NCBI GenBank assembly: GCA_024235855.1
Contig: JACKLN010000020.1
Span: 1-17,556, forward strand
Length of the DNA: 17,556 nucleotides
From: Burkholderiaceae bacterium
GTDB lineage: Bacteria; Pseudomonadota; Gammaproteobacteria; Burkholderiales; Burkholderiaceae_C
Reading direction: 5' to 3'
In this document: positions 7,515 to 14,604 of the stretch, one piece after another
Position numbering within the stretch: the stretch's first letter is position 1
How the letters are laid out: each line of letters begins with the position of its first letter
The notes under the pieces: model-generated
What the model was told of the DNA's origin: nothing
The model's input: the letters and a program-made list of their open reading frames with translations, nothing else
The model's database searches: none
Position numbers and translations under genes: made by a program

Positions 7515-8255
7515 TCAGGCCGCAGCGCGGCAGATGGCGACGAAGTCGGCGGCCTTCAGCGAAGCGCCGCCGATCAGGCCGCCGTCGATGTCGGGCATGG
7601 CAAACAGCGTGGCCGCGTTGTCGGGCTTGACGCTGCCGCCGTAGAGGATCCGCATGCGGTCGCCGTGGCCGGTGGCGGCCTGCAGCTGTGCGCGCAGCAC
7701 GGCGTGCACGGCCTGCGCCTGCTCGGGGGTGGCGGTTCGGCCGGTGCCGATGGCCCACACGGGCTCGTAGGCGACGACGATCTCGCCGGCGCAGTGCGCC
7801 AGCGTGTGGATCACGGCGGCCAGCTGACGCTTGACCACGTCCTCCGTCTGCCCCGCATCACGCTCGGCCAGCGTCTCGCCGACGCAGACGATGGGCGTCA
7901 CGCCGCGCGCCAGCAGCGCCTTGGCCTTGTCGGCCACCAGCTGGTCGCTCTCGCCGTGGTAGGCGCGGCGCTCGGAGTGACCCACCAGCGCGTAGCGGCA
8001 GCCGCATTCGGCCAGCATCGCGGCCGACACCTCGCCGGTGTAGGCACCCTGTTCGTGGGCCGAGACGTCCTGCGCGCCCCAGCGGATGTCGCTGGCGGCC
8101 AGCGTGGCGGCGGTCTCGAAGAGGTAGGGGAACGGCACACACACGGCCACGTCGGCCGTGAACGGGCGTGCGCCCAGGATGCCGGCCAGCAGTTCGGCAT
8201 TGGCCGGACGGCTGCCGTGCATCTTCCAGTTGCCGACGACGAGTGTCTTTCGCAT
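7515..8255 (-). CDS. tpiA: Triose-phosphate isomerase
   Basis: It interconverts dihydroxyacetone phosphate and glyceraldehyde 3-phosphate in glycolysis and gluconeogenesis in the cytosol. The 246-residue TIM barrel shows substrate residues N9 and K11 (VVGNWKMHG), catalytic H93 (YALVGHSERR) and catalytic E164 (VAYEPVWAIGTGRTA, including flexible loop 6). The phosphate-binding GGSV lies at 207-210 and GG at 229-230. The ATG at 8255 is 5 nt after the stop of the upstream oxidoreductase. GGTGATC just before it matches the 3' part of the anti-Shine-Dalgarno complement. A GTG three codons earlier overlaps the upstream stop by 4 nt and is a less likely start. Confidence 0.98.
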   Translation of the reverse strand: MRKTLVVGNWKMHGSRPANAELLAGILGARPFTADVAVCVPFPYLFETAATLAASDIRWGAQDVSAHEQGAYTGEVSAAMLAECGCRYALVGHSERRAYHGESDQLVADKAKALLARGVTPIVCVGETLAERDAGQTEDVVKRQLAAVIHTLAHCAGEIVVAYEPVWAIGTGRTATPEQAQAVHAVLRAQLQAATGHGDRMRILYGGSVKPDNAATLFAMPDIDGGLIGGASLKAADFVAICRAAA

Positions 8256-8260
8256 CTTGA

Positions 8261-9247
8261 TCACCAGGTCAGGACCATCTTGCCCACGTGCGTGCTGGAC
8301 TCCATCAGCGCATGGGCGGCGGCGGCCTCGGCGGCCGGGAACACGGCGTGGATCACGGGCTTCACGCGGCCGGCTTCGATCAGCGGCCAGACCTGCGCAC
8401 GCAGCGCGCGGGCCAGCTCGGTCTTGTAGGCCACGGGCCGCGGCCGCAGCGTGGAGCCCGTGATCGCTAGCCGCTTGCGCAGCACCAGACCGGCATCGAT
8501 CTCGCTCTTCAAGCCACCCTGTACGGCGATCAGCGCCAGCCGGCCGTCGTCGGCCAGGCATTTCAGTTCGCGGCCGATGTAGTCGCCGCCGACCATGTCC
8601 AGCACCACGTCGGCGCCGCGCCCATCGGTCAACGCCTGCGTCTCGGCGACGAAATCCTGCGTGCGGTAGTTGATCGCGTGGTCGGCACCCAGCGTCACGC
8701 AGGCGGCGCACTTGTCGTCGCTGCCGGCCGTGACGATGACCTTGGCGCCGCGCGCCTTGGCCAGCTGGATCGCGGTGACGCCGATGCCCGAAGAACCACC
8801 CTGCACCAGCAGCCACTCGCCCGCCACCAGGCCCGCGATGTGGAACACGTTCTGCCAGACGGTGAAGAAGGTCTCCGGCAGGCTGGCGGCCTCGACGTCG
8901 CTCAGGCCCGCGGGCACCGGCAGCACCTGGCCTGCGGGCGCCACGCACAGCTCGGCGTAGCCGCCACCCGCCACCAGCGCGCAAACGCGGTCGCCCAGCG
9001 CCACGCCGGCGGCCGCGAGATCGTCGGCGGAACCACCCACCACCGTGCCGGCCACCTCCAGACCCGGCAGGTCGGAGACACCCGGCGGCATCGGGTACAG
9101 GCCCTTGCGCTGCAGCACGTCCGGCCGGTTGATGCCGGACGCCGTCACGCGGATCAGCAGTTCACCGGCCGCCGGCACCGGGTCCGGGCGCTGCGTCTCG
9201 CGCAGCACCTCGGGGGCGCCATAGGCCGTGATCTCGATCGCTCGCAT
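8261..9247 (-). CDS. NAD(P)H-quinone oxidoreductase, zinc-free MDR (PIG3-like) family
   Basis: A 328-residue medium-chain dehydrogenase/reductase. The N-terminal GroES-like domain contains SGINRPDVLQRKGLYPMPPG (38-57), typical of the PIG3/QorA-type quinone oxidoreductases and lacking the zinc ligands of alcohol dehydrogenases. The Rossmann domain has VQGGSSGIGVTAIQLAKARG (148-167), the NADP-binding loop. By family it reduces quinones or enones with NADPH; the true substrate cannot be read from sequence. It lies between pnp (20 nt before it) and tpiA (5 nt after), apparently in one operon. No good ribosome binding site is seen, and the start codon lies in a short hairpin. Confidence 0.9.
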   Translation of the reverse strand: MRAIEITAYGAPEVLRETQRPDPVPAAGELLIRVTASGINRPDVLQRKGLYPMPPGVSDLPGLEVAGTVVGGSADDLAAAGVALGDRVCALVAGGGYAELCVAPAGQVLPVPAGLSDVEAASLPETFFTVWQNVFHIAGLVAGEWLLVQGGSSGIGVTAIQLAKARGAKVIVTAGSDDKCAACVTLGADHAINYRTQDFVAETQALTDGRGADVVLDMVGGDYIGRELKCLADDGRLALIAVQGGLKSEIDAGLVLRKRLAITGSTLRPRPVAYKTELARALRAQVWPLIEAGRVKPVIHAVFPAAEAAAAHALMESSTHVGKMVLTW

Positions 9248-9266
9248 TCAGCAGCAGCGCAATGCG
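9243..9266 (-). other. Small hairpin spanning the pnp stop-qor start junction
   Basis: On the minus strand CGCATT (9266-9261) and AATGCG (9248-9243) are perfect complements around a GCT-repeat loop of 12 nt. The right arm contains the ATG of the quinone oxidoreductase gene, and the left arm begins just after the pnp stop. If formed it would hide the start codon until ribosomes finishing pnp open it. The stem is short, so chance is possible. Confidence 0.35.
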
Positions 9267-9267
9267 C

Positions 9268-11577
9268 TCACTCGCCCTGGGCGGGCGGGTTGCCGTGGTC
9301 GGCCTGCGGCGCGGGCGCGTCGGCCGGGGTTTCGCTGCGCGGTTCGCGCGGCTCACGCGGCTCACGCGGCTCGCGGTGCTCGCGCGGCTCACGCTCGCGG
9401 CGCGGGCCGCGGTCGCCACGGCCACCGCGATCTCCGCGGTCACCGTACTCGCGGCGCGGACGCTCTTCCTCGACGTAGCCCTCGGGCTTCTCCAGCAGCG
9501 CCTTGCGGCTGAGCTTGATGCGGCCCTTGTCGTCGGTCTCGAGCACCTTGACCTGGATGATGTCGCCTTCCTTGACGAAGTCCTCGACCTTCTCGACGCG
9601 CTGGTGGGCGATCTGGCTGATGTGCAGCAGGCCGTCCTTGCCCGGCAGGATGTTGACCAGCGCGCCGAACTCCAGGATCTTGGTGACCGGGCCTTCGTAG
9701 ACCTTGCCCACCTCGGCCTCGGCCGTGATCTCGGTGATGCGCTGCTTGGCGAACTCGGCCTTGCCGGCGTCGGTGCTGGCGATGGTGATCGTGCCGTCCT
9801 CGCCGATGTCGATCGTGCAGCCGGTCTCCTCGGTCAGCGCGCGGATGGTGGCGCCGCCCTTGCCGATCACGTCGCGGATCTTCTCCGGGTTGATCTTCAT
9901 GGTGTACAGGCGCGGGGCGAACTGCGAGACCTCGGTCTTCGCCTCGCCCATGGCCTCCACCATCACGCCCAGGATGTGCATGCGCGCTTCCTTGGCCTGC
10001 GCCAGCGCGACCTGCATGATCTCCTTGGTGATGCCCTGGATCTTGATGTCCATCTGCAGGGCGGTCACGCCACCGGTGGTGCCGGCGACCTTGAAGTCCA
10101 TGTCACCCAGGTGGTCCTCGTCACCCAGGATGTCGGTCAGCACCGCGAAGCGGTTGCCTTCCTTGATCAGGCCCATGGCGATGCCGGCCACGTGGGCCTT
10201 CATCGGCACACCGGCGTCCATCAGCGCCAGGCAGCCGCCGCAGACGCTGGCCATCGACGACGAGCCGTTGGACTCGGTGATCTCCGAGACCACGCGCAGC
10301 GTGTACGGGAAGTCTTCCTTGTTCGGCAGCGCGGCGATCAGCGCACGCTTGGCCAGGCGGCCGTGGCCGATCTCGCGCCGCTTGGGGCTGCCCACGCGGC
10401 CCGTCTCGCCGGTGGCGAACGGGGGCATGTTGTAGTGCAGCATGAAGCCGTCGGTGAACTCGCCGGCCAGCGCGTCGATGCGCTGCGCGTCGCGTTCGGT
10501 GCCCAGCGTGGCGGCCACCAGGGCCTGCGTCTCGCCGCGCGTGAACAGCGCCGAACCGTGGGCGCGCGGCAGCACGCCGTTGCGGATCTCGATCGGGCGC
10601 ACGGTGCGCGTGTCGCGGCCGTCGATGCGCGGCTCACCGGCCAGGATCTGGCCGCGCACGATGCGGCTCTCGATCTCGAACAGCAGGCCTTCGACCTTGA
10701 CGCTGTCGAACTCGACGCCCTGCTCCTTCAGGCCGGCCATCACGGCGGCGTAGGCGTCGCGGCAGGCCTGGGTGCGGGCCTGCTTGCTGCGGATCTGGTA
10801 GGCGGCGCGCAGCTTCTCCTCGCCGAGTTCGGTGACCTTGGCGATGAAGGCCTCGTCCTTGGCCGGCGGCTGCCAGTTCCACTCGGGCTTGCCGGCCTCG
10901 CGCACCAGGTCGTTGATGGCGGCGATGGCGATCTTGCCCTGGTCGTGGCCGTAGACCACGGCGCCGAGCATGATCTCCTCGCTCAGCTGGTCGGCTTCCG
11001 ATTCCACCATCAGCACGGCGGCTTCGGTGCCGGCGACCACCAGGTCGAGCTGGCTGAAGCCGAGCTCGGTCTTGCCCGGGTTGAGCACGTAGGCCCCGTC
11101 GACGTAGCCCACGCGGGCGGCACCGATCGGGCCGTTGAACGGGATGCCGCTGATCGCCAGCGCGGCGCTGGTGCCGATCATGGCGGCGATGTCGGCCTGC
11201 ACCTCGGGGTTCAGGCTCAGCACGTGGATGACGACCTGCACCTCGTTGAAGAAGCCGTCCGGGAACAGCGGGCGGATCGGGCGGTCGATCAGGCGGCTGG
11301 TCAGCGTCTCGAGCTCGCTCGGGCGGCCTTCACGCTTGAAGAAGCTGCCGGGGATCTTGCCGGCGGCGTAGGTCTTCTCGATGTAGTCGACGGTCAGCGG
11401 GAAGAAGTCCTGGCCGGCCTTGGCCTCGGACTTGGCGACCACGGTGGCCAGCACCACGGTGTCGTCCATGTTGACGATGACGGCGCCGGTGGACTGGCGG
11501 GCGATCTCGCCGGTTTCCAGCGTGACGGTGTGGTTGCCCCACTGGAACGTCTTGGTGACCTTGTTGAACAGGCTCAT
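9268..11577 (-). CDS. pnp: Polyribonucleotide nucleotidyltransferase (PNPase)
   Basis: PNPase degrades RNA 3'-to-5' by phosphorolysis and is a core part of bacterial mRNA decay. The product has 769 residues against 711 in E. coli. Order: first RNase PH domain (about 12-145), linker helices, second RNase PH domain (about 310-545) with the active-site stretch GDEDHLGDMDFKVAG (485-499), KH domain with GKGG (572-575), and S1 domain (about 622-692, GALVNILPGKDGLLHISQ). The excess is a charged C-terminal tail (about 703-769) rich in Arg, Glu, Gly and Pro. The ATG at 11577 has AGGAG 7 nt upstream; the open frame beyond it runs through regulatory hairpins and is not coding. It follows rpsO, the standard bacterial order. 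Confidence 0.98.
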   Translation of the reverse strand: MSLFNKVTKTFQWGNHTVTLETGEIARQSTGAVIVNMDDTVVLATVVAKSEAKAGQDFFPLTVDYIEKTYAAGKIPGSFFKREGRPSELETLTSRLIDRPIRPLFPDGFFNEVQVVIHVLSLNPEVQADIAAMIGTSAALAISGIPFNGPIGAARVGYVDGAYVLNPGKTELGFSQLDLVVAGTEAAVLMVESEADQLSEEIMLGAVVYGHDQGKIAIAAINDLVREAGKPEWNWQPPAKDEAFIAKVTELGEEKLRAAYQIRSKQARTQACRDAYAAVMAGLKEQGVEFDSVKVEGLLFEIESRIVRGQILAGEPRIDGRDTRTVRPIEIRNGVLPRAHGSALFTRGETQALVAATLGTERDAQRIDALAGEFTDGFMLHYNMPPFATGETGRVGSPKRREIGHGRLAKRALIAALPNKEDFPYTLRVVSEITESNGSSSMASVCGGCLALMDAGVPMKAHVAGIAMGLIKEGNRFAVLTDILGDEDHLGDMDFKVAGTTGGVTALQMDIKIQGITKEIMQVALAQAKEARMHILGVMVEAMGEAKTEVSQFAPRLYTMKINPEKIRDVIGKGGATIRALTEETGCTIDIGEDGTITIASTDAGKAEFAKQRITEITAEAEVGKVYEGPVTKILEFGALVNILPGKDGLLHISQIAHQRVEKVEDFVKEGDIIQVKVLETDDKGRIKLSRKALLEKPEGYVEEERPRREYGDRGDRGGRGDRGPRREREPREHREPREPREPREPRSETPADAPAPQADHGNPPAQGE
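9337..9390 (-). repeat. Glu-Pro-Arg tandem repeat in the PNPase tail
   Basis: Residues 730-747 of PNPase read EPREHREPREPREPREPR. The DNA shows a matching imperfect 9-base tandem (gcggctcac on the plus strand). Just before it, residues 711-724 are a Gly-Arg-Asp run (DRGDRGGRGDRG). The segment should be disordered and strongly charged; Arg/Gly-rich tails of this kind often bind RNA. Confidence 0.8.
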
Positions 11578-11612
11578 GCGTTGGCTCCTGGTGTGTGCGG
11601 GCTGCGCAATGC

Positions 11613-11650
11613 CTTTCCAGCGGGACCTGAGGTCAGGTGCCGGTGGAAAG
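11613..11650 (-). promoter_or_regulatory. Long hairpin in the pnp leader (candidate RNase III/PNPase autoregulation site)
   Basis: On the minus strand CTTTCCA (11650-11644) pairs with TGGAAAG (11619-11613), CGG with CCG, and ACCTGA with TCAGGT at the tip. That is 16 possible pairs in 38 nt interrupted only by two symmetrical C-C mismatches. It lies 19 nt upstream of the AGGAG ribosome binding site of pnp. In E. coli a double-stranded pnp leader is cut by RNase III and PNPase then represses its own synthesis; the same position and shape suggest the same role here. The remainder of the 143-nt rpsO-pnp gap has the terminator-like hairpin listed separately. Confidence 0.7.
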
Positions 11651-11674
11651 ACACAGCAATGCGGCCCAGAGGTG

Positions 11675-11708
11675 AAATGAACGAACAGGGGTCGCACAAG
11701 GCGACCCC
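11675..11708 (-). terminator. Terminator/attenuator hairpin between rpsO and pnp
   Basis: On the minus strand GGGGTCGC (11708-11701) and GCGACCCC (11695-11688) form a perfect 8-bp stem with a 5-nt loop, beginning 12 nt after the rpsO stop. The following tract TGTTCGTTCATTT is T-rich but broken, so termination is probably partial. This fits the leaky terminator between rpsO and pnp known in E. coli. Confidence 0.75.
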
Positions 11709-11720
11709 CAGTGTCCTGGC

Positions 11721-11990
11721 TTACTTGCGCAGGCCCAGCTTGCCGATCAGCGCGGTGTAGCGCTCGGCGTCCTTGGCCTTCAGGTACGACAGCAGACGCT
11801 TGCGCTGGTTGACCAGCTTCAGCAGGCCACGGCGACCGTGGTGGTCCTTCTTGTGCTGCTGGAAGTGCGGGGTCAGCTGGTTGATGCGGGTGGTCAGCAG
11901 CGCGACCTGGACTTCGGGGCTGCCGGTGTCGGCGGCGCCGCGGGCGTGCTGGCTGACGATCTCGGCCTTCTCGGCGGTGGACAGACTCAT
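11721..11990 (-). CDS. rpsO: 30S ribosomal protein S15
   Basis: S15 binds the central domain of 16S rRNA early in 30S assembly and, in several bacteria, represses its own mRNA. The product has 89 residues, exactly the usual length. The conserved core is ADTGSPEVQVALLTTRINQL (20-39), HFQQHKKDHHGRRGLL (42-57, rRNA-contacting) and VNQRKRLLSYLK (60-71). The ATG at 11990 is preceded by AGGA at about 5 nt. It has its own candidate promoter at the end of the aminotransferase gene and is followed by pnp. Confidence 0.99.
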   Translation of the reverse strand: MSLSTAEKAEIVSQHARGAADTGSPEVQVALLTTRINQLTPHFQQHKKDHHGRRGLLKLVNQRKRLLSYLKAKDAERYTALIGKLGLRK

Positions 11991-12062
11991 GGGATTCCTG
12001 CGGATTTCCAGTGGTCGGAAAGTCGCCGCAGCAGCCCAGGAGTGGTCCAGGGGCAGGCCAGG

Positions 12063-12138
12063 CGGTTTCCGGTTGAACTCGCGGACACCCGTGAAACCGA
12101 CAGGTGCCGTGGACGAATGGCCCGGGCCTCTGCCCGGA
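12063..12138 (-). promoter_or_regulatory. Structured rpsO mRNA leader (candidate S15 autoregulatory element)
   Basis: The roughly 150-nt leader between the candidate promoter and rpsO contains two clear stems on the minus strand. The first is CCGGGC-AGAG-GCCCGG (12137-12122, 6 bp plus a possible wobble pair). The second has CGGTTTC (12099-12093) pairing with GAAACCG (12069-12063), enclosing CGG-GTGT-CCG. S15 leaders are known to evolve different folds in different bacteria, so the role is inferred from position and structure. The remaining leader up to the start codon shows only the ribosome binding site. Confidence 0.5.
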
Positions 12139-12148
12139 ACCACCCAGG

Positions 12149-12154
12149 ATTCTA
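12149..12154 (-). promoter_or_regulatory. Candidate -10 box for rpsO
   Basis: TAGAAT (12154-12149, minus strand) in the context GGCTAGAATC lies 2 nt past the aminotransferase stop. The same ten bases precede tRNA-Leu. No clear -35 element is found at normal spacing. The start point would be near 12142, giving a leader of about 150 nt that carries the hairpins described above. Confidence 0.5.
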
Positions 12155-12156
12155 GC

Positions 12157-13320
12157 CTATCTGCGCAACGCGTCGGCCAGGCGCTGCACACCGGCGTCCA
12201 GCCGGGCCAGGTCCTGCGACGCGAAGCACCAGCGCAGCCAGCCCTCGCCTTCCGGCCCGAAGGCCACGCCCGGCGCCAGCCCCAGGCCGTGGTCGCGCAC
12301 CAGCCGCTTGGCCAGCGCCAGCGAATCGTCCGCGCCGTCGACGCGGAACCAGGCGTACATGCCGCCCAGCGGGCGCGCCGCGTGCACCCCGGGCAGGCGC
12401 GCCAGGCCGTCGTGCAGGCGGTCGCGCCCGGCCTTCAGCCGCTGCACCAGGCCGGGCACGAAGCCGTCGGCCATCGCCAGCGCCGCCAGGGCACCGCGCT
12501 GCACGAACACCGGCGGGCAGGAGGTGTTGAACTCCAGCAGCTTGCCGGCGGCGTCCAGCTGCCCCGGCGGCAGCACCATCCAGCCCAGGCGCCAGCCGGT
12601 CATCAGGAAGCTCTTGGAGAAGCTGTGCACGACCACCAGGCGGTCGTCGGGCGCGGCCAGGTCCAGGAAGCTGGGGGCCGCCGGGCCGTTGCCGAACCAC
12701 ACCCGTTCATAGACCTCGTCGGCCACGATCCAGGTGCCCGTGCGACGGCAGTGGTCCAGCAGCGCCTGCTGCTCGTCCCGCGTCAGCGTCCAGCCGGTGG
12801 GGTTGTTGGGCGCGTTGACGAGCAGGACGCGGGTGCGGTCCGTCACCGCGGACAGCACCCGCGCCAGGTCCAGCGTCCAGGCACCGTCGTCGCGCGGCAC
12901 CAGCGGCACGCGCACCACGTCGGCACCCAGGATGGCCGGCTGCGCCGTCAGGTTGGGCCAGACCGGCACCACGGCCACGACTTCGTCGCCGGCGCCGGCC
13001 AGCATCTGCATGGCCACCATCAGCGCGCTGACGCCGGAGGAGGTGACGGCGATGCGCTCCGGCCCCACCGGTCCGTTGGCGCCGTGCAGCGCCGTCGTGT
13101 AGCCGGCGATGGCCTCGCGCAGCTCGGCCAGCCCCAGATTGTGCGAATAGAAGGTCTCGCCGCGCTGGAGCGACGCAGCGGCGGCGTCGCGCACCGCCTG
13201 CGGCGTGACCTCGTCGCTCTCGCCGAACCAGAAGGCCAGCACGTCGCTGCGGCCCAGGCCGGCGTTGGCCACCTCGCGGATGCGCGAGGCCGGGAGTTGG
13301 TCGATGGCGGGGCGGGTCAT
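12157..13320 (-). CDS. Pyridoxal-phosphate-dependent aminotransferase, class I/II
   Basis: A 387-residue fold-type I aminotransferase. Landmarks: Y58 and N61 in GETFYSHNLGLAELREAI, NAPNNPTG (169-176), the cofactor-binding aspartate D201 with Y204 in VADEVYERVWF, and the Schiff-base lysine K236 in HSFSKSFLMTGWRLGW, followed by R244. These place it with the AspC/class I-II group; the amino-group donor cannot be told from sequence. The ATG at 13320 overlaps the stop of the upstream solute-binding gene by 4 nt (ATGA), so the two are translationally coupled. The frame is open upstream but that is antisense-type sequence. Its last codons abut the rpsO promoter. Confidence 0.93.
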   Translation of the reverse strand: MTRPAIDQLPASRIREVANAGLGRSDVLAFWFGESDEVTPQAVRDAAAASLQRGETFYSHNLGLAELREAIAGYTTALHGANGPVGPERIAVTSSGVSALMVAMQMLAGAGDEVVAVVPVWPNLTAQPAILGADVVRVPLVPRDDGAWTLDLARVLSAVTDRTRVLLVNAPNNPTGWTLTRDEQQALLDHCRRTGTWIVADEVYERVWFGNGPAAPSFLDLAAPDDRLVVVHSFSKSFLMTGWRLGWMVLPPGQLDAAGKLLEFNTSCPPVFVQRGALAALAMADGFVPGLVQRLKAGRDRLHDGLARLPGVHAARPLGGMYAWFRVDGADDSLALAKRLVRDHGLGLAPGVAFGPEGEGWLRWCFASQDLARLDAGVQRLADALRR

Positions 13321-14589
13321 GGCGCGGGCATCCGGCAGGTGGTGGGTTGGGTCACGTTGGCGGTGGCCAGGCGGTGCACGGTGCGGAAACCGTAGCCCGA
13401 ACCTTCCACCTCCTTCTCGGCGCCCGGCGCACCGGCACGGTCCATCACGCTGACCACCAGCGGCTGCTGCAGCTGGTGGTCGTCGGCCCGCATCCAGGCC
13501 TCGCCCAGGCCGCCGAGCACGCGGTTGTCGAAGCGGGCGCCGGACAGGGCACGCGACACGGCCAGCGCCTCGGTGCTGCCGGCGCGCTCGATGACCGCGG
13601 CCAGCATCTCCACCATGACCTGCATGCGCAGGTGCAGGTAGTCGTCCTTCGGGTCCGGGAACCGCCGGCGGAAGGCGGCGTGGAAGGCATCCGAGGCCGC
13701 CCCGCCGACGTTGGGATGCCATTCCGCCACCGCATGCACGGCGCCGACGCCGGCGTCACCGATGGCCGCCGGTGCGCCCAGCGCATTGCCGTAGAAGGTG
13801 TACAGCCGCACCTGGGCGCCGACCTCGCGCAGCGCGCGCACCAGCAGCGTCAGGTCGTTGCCCCAGTTGCCGGTCAGCACGGCCTGCGCGCCGCTGGCCT
13901 TGATCTTGGCCGCGTAGGGCAGGAAGTCCTTCACGCGGCCGATCGGGTGCAGGTCCTCGCCGACGATGGCCACGTCGGGCCGCGCCTGCGCCAGCATCGC
14001 CTTGCCCTGGCGCAACACGTGCTGGCCGAAGCTGTAGTCCTGGCCGATCAGGTACAGGCGTTGCAGGCCGCGGTCGGTGCGCATCACATCCACCAGCGCG
14101 GCCAGCCGCATGTCGGCGTGGGCGTCGAAGCGGAAGTGCCAGGGGCTGCAGCGCTCGTTGGTCAGCACCGGGTCGACGGCCGAGTAGTTCAGGAACAGCG
14201 CCCGGCGCTGAGGTTCGCGCGCATTGTGCTTGTCCAGTGCCTCGACCAGCGCCGCGGCCACGGCCGAGCTGTTGCCCTGGCACACGAAGCCGATGCCGCG
14301 GCCCAGCGCCGACTTCAGCAGCGTCTGCGCCTCTTCCAGTTGCCCCTTGCTGTCGAAGCGCTCCAGCGCGAGCGGGCGTGCCCGCCCGGCAGCCTGACGC
14401 CACCGCGGGCATTGATCCGCTCGGTGGCCCACAGCAGGTTGCGGAACACGGCCTCGCCGGCATTGCCGAAGGGGCCGGACAGGCCTCGATCAGGGCCAGC
14501 CGGATCGGCTCGGCCGGCTGCGCGTGCAGCTGCAGCGCAGGCAGGGACAGGGTGGCGGCCAGCACGCGCCGGCGGGACAGCAGGGACAT
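13317..14589 (-). pseudogene. ABC-type periplasmic solute-binding protein (branched-chain amino acid type) with two frameshifts
   Basis: The ATG at 14589 begins MSLLSRRRVLAATLSLPALQLHAQ, an export signal with a twin-arginine-like SRRR motif, then PIRLALIEA. At about 14480-14488 the frame moves (GLSGPFGNAGEAVFRNLLWA and ERINARGGVRLPGG continue in a second frame). At about 14379-14390 it moves again (ARPLALERFDSKGQLEEA onward), and from there about 355 residues are intact to the stop at 13317. The intact part includes GIGFVCQGNSSAVAAALVEA and LIGQDYSFGQHVLRQG, typical of the Peripla_BP_6/LivJ-like family. One missing base at each point would give a 424-residue protein. The rest has no stops and keeps its ATGA overlap with the aminotransferase, so sequencing errors in G-runs or recent decay are both possible. 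No permease or ATPase gene is adjacent. Confidence 0.85.
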
Positions 14590-14604
14590 GGGTGAAGTCG
14601 GGGA

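Noticed and set aside
8256..8984. Large fused frame upstream of tpiA
   Set aside because: The extra residues are out-of-frame sequence of the quinone oxidoreductase gene; triose-phosphate isomerase begins at VVGNWKM as usual.
9337..9420. CRISPR-like or mobile repeat
   Set aside because: The short direct repeats are in-frame codons of the PNPase tail with no spacers or flanking inverted repeats.
9262..11760. Plus-strand open frame of 832 codons opposite pnp
   Set aside because: Antisense shadow of pnp with biased composition and no recognisable domain.
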